Assembly: GCA_903813345.2 (NCBI GenBank)
Contig: CAIIXF020000009.1
Span: 37,689,759 to 37,753,758 of the forward strand
Length of the DNA: 64,000 nucleotides
Reading direction: 5' to 3'
Source of the DNA: Owenia fusiformis
Taxonomy: Eukaryota; Annelida; Polychaeta; Sabellida; Oweniidae
Shown here: piece after piece, positions 14,401-29,400 of the stretch
How positions within the stretch are numbered: the stretch's first letter is position 1
How the letters are laid out: every line of letters begins with the position of its first letter
Notes under the pieces: generated by a model
Seen by the model: only the letters and a program-made list of their open reading frames with translations
Databases searched by the model: none
What the model was told of the DNA's origin: nothing
Program-made: the position numbers and the translations under genes

Positions 14401-17400
14401 TACTGTCTCCAATACAATTATGTAAGAGAATATACAGTACTTGGGGTAAAAGAGATTGGATTTATAACTTACTTTAAACGAAATCGATCCTTGAGGGGGA
14501 GCCATTGACCTCCAGGAGTTCGTCATTATAAATCACAATTGAAGATGTTATTAATGGCTTCAGAGTGTTCGGAAGAGTTCTAGAAAATAAATCATCATGA
14601 AATAATTTGATCACAATTTTGCTTGATTCTTTGAAGAAGTTTTTAAAACGAAATGATCAAACTCGAACGTTGATTTGGTATAATGTATTTCAATGAAACA
14701 GGCTGATTATGAGATGCCAATTTATCAATTTAATCTGATTAGAGCTGATCGTGTCAAGAACCAATATGGCCTTAGCATAGACTTTGCCTTTGCATCTAAC
14801 CACATAAGATAAATAATCTCACGACATCATTCCCTACAGATTTTAACAGGGACTTCGAAAAGGTAGCTAGTTTCACAAAATTGTTTCTGATAAATCCCAA
14901 CTTGAATCTAGATTTCGATTATAACAAAACATTATACAAGACAAATAACTCAATCATCAATACATAATTTGTAATGGATGGATGTCGATGTAGATTTGGA
15001 TTTTGAAATGGACATCATAAGATAAGCCAGACAGTCGACCCATGCTTCTTTATTGCATTACAACAATAAATTCGATTTTGAATCCTATACTATGGGCATG
15101 GAAATAGATTTGCAGATTCGTTGCAAGGTTAACACTCAGTATTTACAGATTCCCAGCATTATTTGTTTGATTTTTGGGAATTTCCATGAATGCTCGATTC
15201 TATTTCGAGATCACAACGGGGTTTATATTTTCACTAAAGATTCAATAAAACCTCATCGTGTCAAATAAACTATGGACCCTCCGTCGGATTTGAAGTATAT
15301 GGGGAAGTTATTCATTATAAGCCTTCCTTCAAAATTACAATTTGATTTGCTGTGGGATTTATGAATCCGAAGTGGTCTACTTTATAATTGAATCTCACGA
15401 GAATATGCAGAGGTCTCTGAACTAAATTTATAGTCTATTAGTTAATATCTTGGGGACAAGTTAAATGACTAACATTGAATTCCCTTTAAACATCAATCAT
15501 GTCATGGCTACATGGTATGGCAAGTTACATCTCAGCTTGCTATATGTTGTATCTGGTCACCTGGTTTACATTGTCCAAAATACTTAAATATTGTTCAAAT
15601 CAAGGTCCATGTCGAAAGAATTTATGTTTTATATTTGTATACATAAATGTATTTAAGTGTTTACTATTTACGGGTAAGAGAGTCCCGTTTTTAAATGTAG
15701 TTCCAGTTTTGTTGTCCAATAGTCCAATGGTGAAATACTCCGGTCCCATGATTCCATGGTCTTGTTGTCTATGGCCAGTCTTGTGATTCTGGACTGAGAG
15801 CTACATATACCTTCCAAATTGTGTGCTGATTTGTATATTTTCTTGCTTGTAATGCTCTTTGATCGTTTCGATTTCCCATTTTGACACGCGCTTACGTGTC
15901 TATATGATGGTGGTAAGTTACAACGAGGCTTTTCCTGTGTGTGCATATAAGATGAACAACATTAATTGAGATAAGCTCGAAAGAATGCAAAATCGATTGA
16001 GAAATGTAAAACTAACATCTATGTTATAATGGGATGGTTAAAGACAAAGAAATTGTATAAAGAAATTGATTGTACTTAGTTCTTCACCCCCGGCGTTTAT
16101 GAAAAACAACTTTAAGGATCGAAGGGAAAGGTACTTGTAACAACTCGTTAAAATTGTATATCAAAGAGTTCCTTGTACTGTTCTGAAATCCTGTTTATTA
16201 TATTAACTTACAAACTGTTAACATTTCAAGCTCTATAGGATTCATATTCATCCATTCGTGTTGACTATTTACATTGTATGGTTAAGTTCTGAACATTGCT
16301 GCTTAATGTATCATCCATAATTAATTCATAATTCTGGAAAACATTGGCTCCATATAAAGGCTGCGCATTTGGAACCCCGTGTTCCAAATACCAAGATCGA
16401 AGAATTCAATTGAATTTATGGCACTGGCATCACATGTAATTTCATAGCATTTCTTTCTATATGTTAAATAAAGAACACTGGGGATAATGAAATAAATCTA
16501 TCTAATCTAATTTATTTACACCTGGATTTTCAGATGGACAATGTACATAGGTTACCATAAAGGGAGAAAGGTCACTGGGGTTTTTGGAAATGGTGATGAA
16601 TGTAGAGACGTCTCCTGAAACAAGTGCATATATGTACAGTGTATTTTTAACAATAATCATTGCATCCAAATTCAAGATCAGATGCAATCTATAATCCAAA
16701 CCTTACTTATAACCTATTATATGAACATAGTGAGCATTAGAAACAACTAGACATACTTTGCAGCATAAGCGTAAGAACCTTATCCTTAGCTTAATAGTTT
16801 TGTCAGTTACATATATGAATTACACCAAGAGTCGAAGGATATCATTGTATGTTTAACATATAGATTCTACCAAAAAAGGATCAATTGGAATTCAAGGAAG
16901 GTGGAAAAACGATTTTTAAGTTTCTACGCTTGTCGTCATATGTTCCTATGATAATCGATTCTGAATCTGATAGCTCCCTGAGGGCCACCTTGCTTATCGG
17001 ACCGTAGAGTTGATAGATAGAGGTGCTTGGTAAATAACTGTGCCATTTGTAAATGTACTTTTACATTAATTTGAAATTTTAGGAATTTATATTAATACTA
17101 TGGACATCTTGTAGTAGTGTTAAGATATCGATGAAATATATTATGATATCGTCTAGATAAAGCTGACATTTCCCTAGCCATATCCCAATGATTAAAATAT
17201 GATCATTAAATTACAATCTGCAACAGGTTCCCTCCCCCCCCCCTTATATCATTTACAATGTAATCAATAAACCTGTCATAAGAAAAATAGACCCTAAATA
17301 TCCCAAATCCATGGTCTAACGTGAAAAGCACCTCCTCCCTCCCCCTCCAATCGAGAGCCAAAATCACAATCCAGGAACAGAACACCAAGTGACATTTTAG

Positions 17401-20400
17401 TCATACTGAAGTCATTACAATACATGTTGAAGGAAAAATTGAAAAAAAAATCATAGCCAATACTCAAACATGAAACATAGTTGTAGATACTAGTACTCAT
17501 AAATGAGAGAGCATGTGAATTCAGTTTCAAATGATGTGGGATAGATGATATCCAGTTTCGAAGTCCAATCTGCAATTCAAAGGGGCGACATCCATTTCCA
17601 GAGCCGTCGTCATAATACATAAAACAAACATATTCAGTTCATATTTTGCCCAACCAAAAGGTATGGTCAAAGTAAATACAGTTCAATGGACCAGCAGTTA
17701 ACAGATGATGTGTTCAGTAGGTGGTCGTTCCAACACCTAACGGTCCACCTGACAAGTTTGTGACCAGCGTCCAAAAAGGAATCTCTCAAATTTCCCTCCT
17801 TAGAATCTCTCCAGAAGGTTTGGTACCTCAACTCAAATGGGAATGCATGTACCTGTAATTAATACTAAAATACAAGCAGACTGGCAACAATTGTGATCAA
17901 TGATTTCTTTTCCAAGCCATGTTGTGTATACTTATCATTCCATCGATTGTATAAAGACTGTCTTGATTAAACAGTTACGCCGTCGTTCATGCTAGACTTG
18001 ATTCGCTTTAATTATAGATAAATGCTTAAATGTCAATGATCCACCTTTTCAGTGATCAAAATATCACCAAGTTAACTGTTTCGGGAAAGAGACAATGATC
18101 TTATTATAAAATGGAGGGACTGGCAGGTTTCAAACAAGAATGCTGGGTCTGATGTTGAAGGAAAATAGTTACGAAGATATCAAACAAAAATTGTGTTTTG
18201 TAACTTGCTAACAAAATACGAAAGCAAATGTAGTAAACAGAAAAATATGTTCTAAGACTAGTAAAATATTGCACTACAGGAACGTTATCTGGAAATTTCC
18301 AAAAAATACTCGCTCACCAGTTTTCATACTTTTCGTATTTCCATACCATGGTAATCCAAGATGCAAAACTACGGTGTGGTTCTCGCATTCTGATGTACGA
18401 GAATAGGATAGAAGAGAATATGGATCCCACATTGTGGTTCTAATATTTACGCCTGGTCGACTGTTCAATATCGTGTCTAACTCGTATGATGTAATGCTGG
18501 TGTTAATTGATATTTAAGACATAAGTCACCCATAAGTACCATTGTTGTGACCATTGATTATCAATTTTGTTCTGAGTTAGTTATATTAAATTACAGCCCG
18601 TTATAAACCGATCAGTAACCGAATTGTTCGCTGTTGATTTTCTCAGTTCCTTTTAAAACGATACACCTGGATAAATGAAGCGTAACAATGGCAATTTCGA
18701 TTATAAATGATTAGTTGTTTGTTTATAAGTAAGGTAAGCCTCTTTGAGTTACGTAGTAGCCTTTAACCAAATCCAATGGTAAACCTCTATTAGGCCAACT
18801 TAGAACTGTATTTGTGATACTCCCTCGAAATGCTTGTGAACAAAACGTAGTTCGTGTTGGATGTAAATGATTAATCTATATTTCTATTCACAAGTTGGGT
18901 CTATAAAGTGGACTGGAGGTGGGGAATGGGTGGAAATTTTAATTGTCCACAGTATGAGTACTTAAATTATTATATCGTACATATGGCTGTAAACCTTGAA
19001 AATACTGTTCGACTTAGACCAATGGTCAATATCAACAGAACTTTCAAGGTAGGGTTTACAGTTGGGGTATATACAATTTTTGATATAAGATACCCAAGAA
19101 CCATTCCACAAAGTTTTTTAAATATTGACAAATTTTCATATTCTAGGGACGATTGGAGATATAATATTTTAAATGAGCTTGACCTATGAGATGTTTTTCT
19201 GTCGTATCTATAGCTAAGACTATTATCAAATATGTCGGCTTGACAATCAAAAGCAACGCCTATTGGCATTTCTCCTGGAATCAATTATGCTATTTTAGCT
19301 TCAATAGTGCACTGTTGGCGGTCAATAGTATCCAAGCAGCGGTCAATAGTATTCTACCACATCATGAGAAATCATGACCTTCTATCAGTTCCTCTCTATA
19401 TGTCTAAATGAAAAGATGTAATGCGTATCAAAATGATTTTCCAGTGGTCAACAGGAGATTGTAGCGACTGACGGCCAATTTTGTTAACGCTCAATAAACC
19501 ATCGAAATCTCGCTTTCAGACTGAGATTACAACAATAGCTAAAGTGCCCTCGTTATAAGCAAAAAAATAGATCCATAAAAGGGCACGGAATGACTTATGC
19601 GACAACAGAAAATATGGTAATTAGATTTAGGTCAAGGTTCAAGGACATCATGTCAGGAGAAAATGTTATAATCATCGATTGCCATTGTGTCAGTATTTCG
19701 ATCCAAATTAAAGTGTCTTCTAAATGCCAACTACCGGTATACAAAAATACACGTTATGTATCAAGGATATTTAAAGAAGCATATATTACAATGAACACAG
19801 ATTATCAAATGACAATATATGCTATGTGAAATAAGTATAATAACTTTTCCAAATGCCAAACAGAAACGCCTTTTTGTTTGTCCTTGATTTGGACTCAGTG
19901 CCTGGTTGTAAACGACAAGACAATTTCGTTGAGGATCAATACCAATCAAGGAAACCACCATGTAGAGCAGATCCTTTCAAGATATGGCGATTTTCTAATT
20001 TGCAGGATAGATCTGATATATTAGTCAAATTGATTGTAAATCGCATTCTAGAAGCCTAAATAACTTTCTTATTAAATGGTTAGATGTGTAATTTTGTTGT
20101 TAGTTATAATATAAGTATCCAGTACTAAATTGCAGTGATTCTGAACAAATGCAAGTAGTGTGTGGGTTACATATGATGTTACCCATCTCATTCTGCCAGA
20201 GTTTTCTGTTTAATTCCCAAGGAATGTCCGGTCCATAAGGGAGAGCTTATGTTCTTAACACTTGTGTTGAGGCTTTTTACACGGCTATCATAAACGGCAC
20301 TGATTGCCTTTACAGTTTGTCTGGTTAGCTACTTTTGTGGGAGTTCCTGGATTTATTCACTTCCTGAAATCTGATTATTGATGGAGTCTGCAGTGTACTC

Positions 20401-23400
20401 TGGTACAGCAATGTATTGATAGCGATGCTCAATGTATTTTGACTTTCTGAGATCAATTGGAGCCTACAAAATAATGTGATCCACTGGGATTCCATCGAGT
20501 TTTAAGGACACCATAAACAACATCTTCAAACAGATTTCCAGTGGATAAATTATGGAGTAGACCAATGATTTACAAGCAATGTCCCTTGACATCTCCCAAA
20601 CCAGTAGTTTCAGATGACAATATTTGGCATCGTATAATAAATCAGTTCTATGGTCAATTTAACAGGGTATTGCTGTATATACTGGGTGCCCTAAAGTGTT
20701 GTAGCGAGACAAACTTAGAATAACTCTGTGATTGATGAAGGAATAGTATTGAAAAATGTCATCTGACGTACAATCCAATCCAATTATCATAATTTCTGAA
20801 AGTTTCACTGGGTACCTCTATTTTAGGTTTAGAGAAAGGCGTGTGCAAGTATCATCGCCCTTGTTTCCATATGTTTGCAATTGTTCACATACTCTGCATA
20901 CTCACAACGGAGGTCAGTTAGAGCATGTCATCTAAAAGTCATCTGTCTCACTAACGATTTTTTTATGGTTTTTTAACTGCTAATTGAAAAATAAATTGTT
21001 TTTATTATGTAAAAACTTCAGCTTTTTGATGATGGAAAAACGATTCATTTGTGTACACATTTTCGTAAGTTCTTCGTAACGTAGATTGCACTGTACATGC
21101 TCTATATAACAGAGAATTCAGTCGAGCTGAAAATTGCAAGTATTTGATTTCATTTGCCAAACAAGCGCTTGCTTTTGATTGCATTGATGGTTATCATAGA
21201 ATTGGGTTCATGTCCCATGGGAGTGGAAAGATCTAGGTAGAGGCATCGAGCAGGATAAATTCAATAAAAATGACATTCATATTCATCGTGCTCCTCATAA
21301 AGCTTCAATTTTTCTTGTTTTTACAAGCCTTAGACATATTTGTTATCCGAGTAAGGCTGGGTTTAGCTTTGTAAATTGGTTCCCTGAATAAAGGACAACA
21401 TAGACACACGTATGTTAATCACATATGGCCTTAACAAACATATTTTATTACAATACGGTCATGCGCGAGGAACCAGACAACCGATCATAAGAAAATCAAA
21501 ACCCCAATATCCCAAAATATGATCTAACGCTTTATCAAACAAGTGTATTATTTAACTTGGACACAATAGAGATGTGGCATTTCCTGAAAGCCATTCAAGG
21601 TATTGTACTCAGGTACTTCTAGAGACACTGGCTTTTTAAAGAATCAGAAATCGAATGAAGTAGTCGAGTCGCTCGATCGAGGTACTGCATGACCCTGATG
21701 TTCAATTGTGTTTATCATAAGTACAGTATACATACTAATAAAACTATCGTTATAAAGGAATTCATTGATCGTTCACACAATCATAAAGACCAAATCATGA
21801 TAGTTATGTATGTGTTTGTCTATGAGCAATATACGTCTGTTGGTATGGTGCTATCTGACATGCATAGGACGTCATTTATAATTAAAATGGATTTTACATT
21901 TTATAAACAGAATAACTTGTGTGATTTGATTTGACTGTTTTCAACAAATAAGTAAAAATACTAAAATATTATCCTAATCTCCTGGAACTTGACAAAATTG
22001 CTTTGTATGATAGCCATTTAAAATAAAAGAAAGATTGTGTACTTGAATAAGATTCATTGAACAATATGAAAATAAGAATTTCCCTTCTTTGTCTACAAAT
22101 ATGGCCAATATAAAATTGCAAAAATAAGGCTATGTCAATAGAACGTTGTTATACTTTGGACAAGTTCATGAACAGTTCGTACAATTTTTGTTTTTATAGA
22201 TTAACAATTTATTTGATCATATACTTTCGTACGTAATAGCTTGCCAATCGCCTTACTGGTATTCTGAGCTGAACAACATATAAAGTACAAATGTAAATGT
22301 ATGCAATAGGGAAGCATAAAGGCAAGATATGTAAAAAGGTGGGAAATTGGACGGGCTTTGATTCATGTGTCATGGTCTCAGTGAGGGAGTAATGGGAATA
22401 GGTAATACTTGCATGGAGGGTCCCATAGAGAAATATAACTATAATGTTATGTGTTCTCTATCAAAAAGTTGGCAACAAGAGCAAAAAGTTCATTATTTTA
22501 TTTGTGCTAAGGATAGTATGTCACTGCCATATTTCAAAAAATCTATTAATTGGTTTTAATTCTTTATGGTTATAGGCTTATACGTCTCAACAAGTGTGAA
22601 AAGGTGTTTCTTTTTTTGTGCTATGTTTGGACAACAGAAGAATAAATGTTTAGGTGTTTCAGGTGCACCGCAAGTACAATTGGGTGTTTCAATATAAGTG
22701 AAGTTGTGGCCATATAGTTGTGCTTTTGTAAGCAGGTCAACTCTGAACCTACTAAGAACTATTTCTTGATTTCTTGTTAGCTTTAACTTAGTAGTTGGAT
22801 GAAAGTCAGGCTTCGGAATTTTCTTTTTTTGTAAATGATTGAAGCTGAAAAGTGTTTTACAATCTCTAATATGCTTAGGTAGTTTATTCCAATGGGAGAT
22901 GGCATTGAGGACAGGCGAGTTTCTAAATTTGGTTGAGCATTTGGTTGGTATTTTGAAGTCAGGATTTGATCGTTCGTACAATAATACATAGATCTAAGAA
23001 ATAGTTGTAGGGCATGATCTATCTGCAAAACCAAGTATGTACTTCAAATACGGTGAAACTAGATTAATTACTACTTCATGTTTATTTAGATATGGAGAGA
23101 GAAACCATTACGTCCCTCTGGCTCAATCCAGGAAATATCAATTCATAATGTTTAAGATACCTGCCTCTGATATACGGAATCACCTCAGGTAACTAGTGAT
23201 GTTTTTAGATCACAAAAAGTGTCCAAACGCCTCTCATATCATCAGGAACGGTTTCAAAGACATAGCACAGATAACCTCAAAATAACCGATGAACTCGTTT
23301 CAGTCACATATGTGTGAAAATTAAACCTCCAATATCGGGAACAGTGTCAAAGAACCAACACAACAAAAATATACTGTAACCAGATTCAAAAAGATTTTAG

Positions 23401-26400
23401 ATCAAAAAACAGTTATCGATACAGTATATGAGAAGCAGGGGAATAATTGAGACAAAAGATTTGAGCTGGGTTAAGAATTAAGCTAGATATCGATCGTGAT
23501 CCAATTTTTCGTTTAACCGTTCAAGTTCGACACTCCCTTAATTAAAAAGCATTGAAGCAGATTGTTGTGAATCAAACGTAATGCCTTTCATAAACACCAG
23601 TGTCCATTTGCCAATTCAAATGTGTAAATGATTCAGAGATTTCATTGTTGGATTCCTGATCAGTATTATTTTAATGGAATGAATATGCAATATATTTTGC
23701 ATGATTGCCAAATTCAGTAATAAATTCGGTGCACTTACTAGTATGTACCAATGAAATTGTCAGTGACAAATAACGCAATTTTCATATTACATCATTACAT
23801 TGAATCAAGGGTGAGCGTAATAGCCGAAACGTTCCTCGTTCGCAAATCCAATGTAATGGCGTTCGGTTTTTACAATATACTGTTCTATCAACCAATAGAA
23901 ATACTTTATCCACTGGTGGGAGGGGCTTTGGTTTTTAGATTTGAAATAATATGCTGAGTCCAAAAATATTCTTTAATTGAAACAATATTTGGGCAAGGTT
24001 GCTACCACGATGGTTTTCCAGCTTTTCCATTTGTAATTTAAAAAAGGCATTATATTACGTGATTAAATAAAATATTCACACGTAGCTAGGTATGGTGTAT
24101 CAGATTCCAACCAATCAGAATGAAAAAAGCAAACCGTCAGTTTTGACCATTTATCTTTCCTTGCAAAAAATCATTATTTCAGGTGATTCTGAACCAAATC
24201 ATCTTTTGCAATATGTGAAAAGAATTTAAGCACGTGATTCAATGAATTGTGGATGATTTAATCGACCAATGGCTTGTATCCTACCACCCTCATTCAAATT
24301 AGAAACAAGGCATAAGCAGTTGATATCATATTCAATTCATAGATTCCAGGCCTTAAACATGTTGTATTCAACATCAATACTTTAGCCCGAACACATATAA
24401 AACCATTGTTTTAGATAATGTCAAGGGGAATCAAATAATATTACATAACACAAAATAAAAACCTTGGAGTACAAGCAGTCATAAAGAAAACAAATTCCGA
24501 ATCTCCCAAACTACATGAGCTACACTCTCATGAAAATCATAGCGATAGCGCAAAAACAGCAAGATATACTAAGTAGTGACGTTTCCGATTTGCACACTAA
24601 GTCAAGTAGCAATGTTTATCCTTGAATGAAGTACGAGTCTTGTAATAATACATAATTAATTTATCTTATGTTAGTACAGGTAGCATTGATCTGCCCATTG
24701 ATCACACCTCTGCAATTGTATTATTCAATGCTAAACCTCTTTATAATATACTAATAATAGCTTTGGAAGTTGATTTTATCGGTTTTTATAGTTTGTGGGC
24801 TGTTACATATTTGTGCTCTTCTAGTATTGCTCTCTTTGGTTTTAAAAGAAAGTAAATTGTCAAGCTTTTGGGTTAAAATTAAGTAAGGATGGCAATGGCT
24901 ATATTTAGAAACAAGACTCTAAGAGATCCACCGTTAACACGGGGGTAAAGCAGACCCGATGATGCAATGAGCTTGCTCGGCGGTATCATGACTTTGTAAC
25001 GGGTCTTAATGTATAAGTGTGCTCGGCGGTAGGTTCAAACAACGCGGATCCTCAAAGCATGTGCTCATGGTATATTCGTGTTTTAACACCCGTGATTAAA
25101 TAGATTTGCTTCTATTTAATTGTCTCGTGTTCATGGTATTAAACTTCATATTATGGAACCCATGTATAGTCTCACTTACTCATGATGGGCTGACGGCGTG
25201 CATAAATCCTCTATGTTACTAACCAAATCAATAAATACACTTATATTAGCAACAAAAATATAACCACTGATTTTTTTCTTTACTTTCAGAGTCACTCATG
25301 CTGTCTGATGAGAAGAAACTGATCAAGATTTTGCTTGAACAATATGACGAAGTTGGCAAAGTAGGACGTCCAGTGCTAAATACGTCACACACCGTCAACG
25401 TGAAATATGGCCTTGCACTCATACAGATTCTCGATCTCGATGAAAAGAATCAAGTGCTTACTACAAATACATGGAATAGATTTGTAAGTATTTCAAGACA
25501 TGTCATGGTAAGACGACGGTCTTCAAAAGCAAGTTTCATTTACAGATTCAGAGATATAGGGTGTCCAGAAACTTTTGCCAATTGTATCAAATAGCTATGG
25601 TTGTATATCCCGATTTCTGGCATCAGTATCAGACATGTGTAACATATAAACGTTCGTAATTGCAGTAACAATAAAACGTGTTGTTAAAATTTTGGAAAAA
25701 AATATTGGTTAAAAGTTTTTGAACACCTTGAACATATATTATCAATCGTTATATAATTAATACTAAACATGTACATGTAATGTTAAGTATATCGTGATGA
25801 TCAGAAAGCATTTGATGATAAAACGATGCTGCATATAAAATCTATATTAAAACCCATAAAGACAAATTAAATGTAAAATATTTATTGTCTCAATGATGTA
25901 AATAAAAGTCATAAATGTATTCTAAAGTTGGTTTGAATATTTTGGACGCATATCAGAGAATAGTTGAAAACACAAAATATCATAAAGGCACTACATAAGT
26001 ACATGTACAAGTACAACCATTCACTAATACCTAATGAAATGAAAAACAAAAGACAATATAAGGAAAGTATTAAATAATTGTCTGAAGTGGAAGAAAATGA
26101 TAATTGAATTGCAGTTGTGGACAGACATGTTATTGAGGTGGAACAAGTCGGATTATGGTGGAATTGACCATGTCAGAATTCCATCTGAAAAAATATGGAC
26201 ACCCGATATTGTACTTTACAACTAGTAAGTCATTGTCTTCGAAACACGTTTTTGAAGTGGATCAAGCATTTCCTCTTGTATCCGCTTTCACACCAATGCT
26301 TACAGGCCCGTAAGACACTTTTCTCCAAGGGGGGTGCGGTTTTTAGCTTACTAAAGAGAATATAAAATTGTCATTTTTGCCGCGTAAATGAAATCGCGTA

Positions 26401-29400
26401 AGACAGAGGGGGGGGTCAGTTACTCCCTATATTGGTTTGGAATTAACAAATGCATGCAACTTCCAAACGTTCCAATTGTTTTGTTGAGTTGTGAGGAGTG
26501 GTCCACTCCCACTAGAAAATTTTACAGTTTTGAGATGCTATTTGGTGCTTTCTGGGCACTGTCAAAGTGTAAGTTTCTAAGTAGTACGCCACCACCATGG
26601 GAGTAAGAGTTGAGTGAATAAAAAACCGAGCATTGAGGGGGGTCTGGAGGTTCTCCCCCAGGAAAATTTTGAAATTTGGTTGTATTTGGAGCCAATTTGC
26701 AACCATCTGGTGCGCTTGTGCGTTATGAGTCAATAAAAAAAATGTGAATTTTTTTCAAATTCTTTTGGGGTGTCAAAGAGGATGAGAGGGTGAAGTGGGG
26801 TGGGGTGCCAGTAGGGAAGCAAGGGATTGTCCCAAAGAAACATTGACCATATCAAGGTGCTATTTGATGATGTCTGGGCACTTAAAAAATGTCTGAGACA
26901 ATACATGAAATTCAGAATATTTTCTTTTTTTGTGGGGGATGTGAGGGGTGGCTAACTCTCCTAGAAAATTTTACAATTTAAATATGATATTTGGTGCTTC
27001 TGGGCACTTTTAAGTGTATTAGTCAATAAAACATTGAAAAACAATCACAATTTTTTTCAAATTTTGGGGGTGTCAAAGGGGGGGGGGGAGGGGTGCCAGA
27101 TGGGGCTGGGGTGCCAGAGGGGGAGCAAGTGTTTGTCCCCCATGTCAAAATTTACAATATCAAGGTGCTATTCGATGAAGTTTGGGCACTTTAAAAGTGT
27201 CTGTGCCTAAAAGTCCCAAGAAAATTTTACAATTTTAAGATGCTATTTGGTGCTTTCTGGGCACTTTCAAAGGGTATGAGTCAATAAAAAAATTTGAAAA
27301 ATCTCAATTTTTTTTTTGGGGGGGGGGGTGTTAAGGCAGAGGGGCTGCCAGAGGGGGAGGTGGAGTGGGGATGCCAGAGGGCAAGTAAGTGTTAGTCTTC
27401 CAAAATCATTAACTTTATCAAGGAGCTATTTGATGATGTCTGGGCAATTTAAAAGTGTCTGAGACAATACATAAAACAAATTCAGAACTTTTCCATTGTT
27501 TTGTATGGGGTGTGAGGGGTGGCCCACTCCCCCTAGAAAATTTTACAATTTTACGACGCTATTTGGTGCTTTCTGGGCACTTTCAGTGTATGAGTCAATT
27601 AAAGAATTTGAGAAAATCACATTTTTTGTGGGGGGGGGGCGCCAGAGGGGGGGGGGCGCCAGAGGGGGGGGGGTTATGCAAGTGCAAGATGCAAGAGGGG
27701 GAGTAAGTCCCCCAGAAACACTAACTGTATCAAGGAGCTATTTGATGATATCTGGGCACTTTAAAAGTGTCTGAGACAAAACTCTAAAATAAATTTAGAA
27801 CTTTTCCATTGTTTTGTGGGGGGTGTGAGGGATGGCCAATACCCCTAGAAAATTTTACAATTTTAAGATGCTATTTGGTGCTTTCTGGGTACTTTAAAAG
27901 TGTATGAGTCAATGAAAAAAAATTACAAAAAAATGTTTTTCAAAAAAAAAATTTTTTCAAATATTTTTTTTAAAATTTATTTTGGGGGGTGACAAAGGGG
28001 GGTGCGGTCGCACCCATCGCACCCCCCCCATCTGACGGCCCTGGCTTAGAGACTCATAAAGGACTGAAGAGAAATTCCTTGTAGATCAACACTGATTGCC
28101 ACTAAAAACGGTCTCAACATAACTTTTCACTTTTGTTACATTCTCACATATTGATTTTGAATCCAAGAATGACAATTCCATTCTTTGCTAAAAATCACAA
28201 TTAGAATGCCATTTGTTTCAAAATTTAGGTAGAGCGATCAGAATGGCAAATTTGCTTTACCTTAACCACGTAGTCTTGGTACAAGAAGAAATGCTAGCTT
28301 TCACAATTTTAAATTTTAAAACGGAGAAATTGAATACTTGGGTGTTCTTAGATTACTGAACACGACTATCGTATTCAAGCTCTCAGTTTGTGTGTTTTCT
28401 CTATTGGAAGCATATATCATTATAACATTATATTACCAAATTGATGTATATATTTTGTTACTTTAATGTATGCTACCAGTGGAGCTATGAAACATAGCGT
28501 TTGTGAGCTTTATGTGTGACGATCAAACATATCCGGGGGGTTTTGGGTACCGGGTACAGTAAATTTAGTCACTAAATGGCATTTTGATACAAAATTGGCA
28601 AAACTTATTTCAAAATTTGCAAATATATGACAAATTCCTTTTCGTAAAATAAGGCTCAATCGTCCTTCATGAAAGCTGTACATAGCTTTGTAAAATACAC
28701 ATCATGGCCATGTTTGATCTTTATCAATATACAGCAAGACCATGGCTATGTGTACCAATAAAATAGATTTTTTATTTTTGAGAGTGAATGCATTTTCGTA
28801 CATTACATTGCTAGCAATGGATAGACGCGCTTCTAACATGGGAACCCGATGAATATGGTGGTATTGAAATCGTGAGGATTCCAACAGCTCATATTTGGAC
28901 TCCTGATATTGTTTTGTACAATTAGTAAGTTTTGATTGGTTCCTTAGCCTTGGGAAACCAGTCATTCAACACAATCACGAACCATGTATCTAATATTGTA
29001 CCTCTTTGTGGAGCCCCGGGTGTGGCGCCTCCTTTAACACTATAAGAATCTCGTTAACATACTATTTTCAAGCAAAATACAGCACGGAGTCTAAGTTTGA
29101 TGATCCATACCTGATGGTCAGTGATCTCCAGTTCTAGAATCCACAACTCAAAGATAAATAGATTGATTATTTGCAATTTGGGAGAATAGAGTTTTGACTA
29201 TTATACGCATGCTTAGTTCAGTTCAGTTCGAAAACATACACACATCTTAATTAAAATAAATTTCAAAATGGAAATATATTTCCTTTCAAATTGTCAGATA
29301 CTCCAAATTGTGTATACTGACAGGTTAAACTCTACTCTGTTGGATAACTTAATGAGTTTTGATCATTGCCTCTAGAATTGGGGATTATACCCTCAAACGT

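Larger units (their letters stand above)
5415..25289 (+). other. Large intron 1 of the receptor gene (repeat-bearing)
   Basis: A 19.9 kb stretch with no recognised host exon if the exon 1 assignment is right. It holds a hairpin and 36 bp minisatellite (6361-6608), a ~120 bp tandem duplication (8247-8445), a 42-43 bp minisatellite (about 10455-10720), copies of a dispersed repeat (10225-10275, 17225-17640, 21480-21600), a LINE remnant (22556-23034) and a 157 bp MITE (24938-25094). The remainder is AT-rich sequence in which I see nothing. Confidence 0.5.

Noticed and set aside
15499-15946. Overlapping 92-95 codon frames on both strands
   Set aside because: Neither shows a domain, signal peptide or splice context; overlap on both strands is typical of chance open sequence.
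18274-18468. Minus-strand 64-codon frame ending near a donor-like GGTGAGCG
   Set aside because: It has plausible splice-like ends and an unusual residue mix ([17 protein letters not shown]), but there is no partner exon or recognisable domain, so it is not supportable as an exon.
25038-25060. tRNA-like B box (GGTTCAAAC) in the 157 bp repeat
   Set aside because: No cloverleaf can be drawn around it and no convincing A box lies upstream, so it is not a tRNA gene; kept only as a remark on the MITE.
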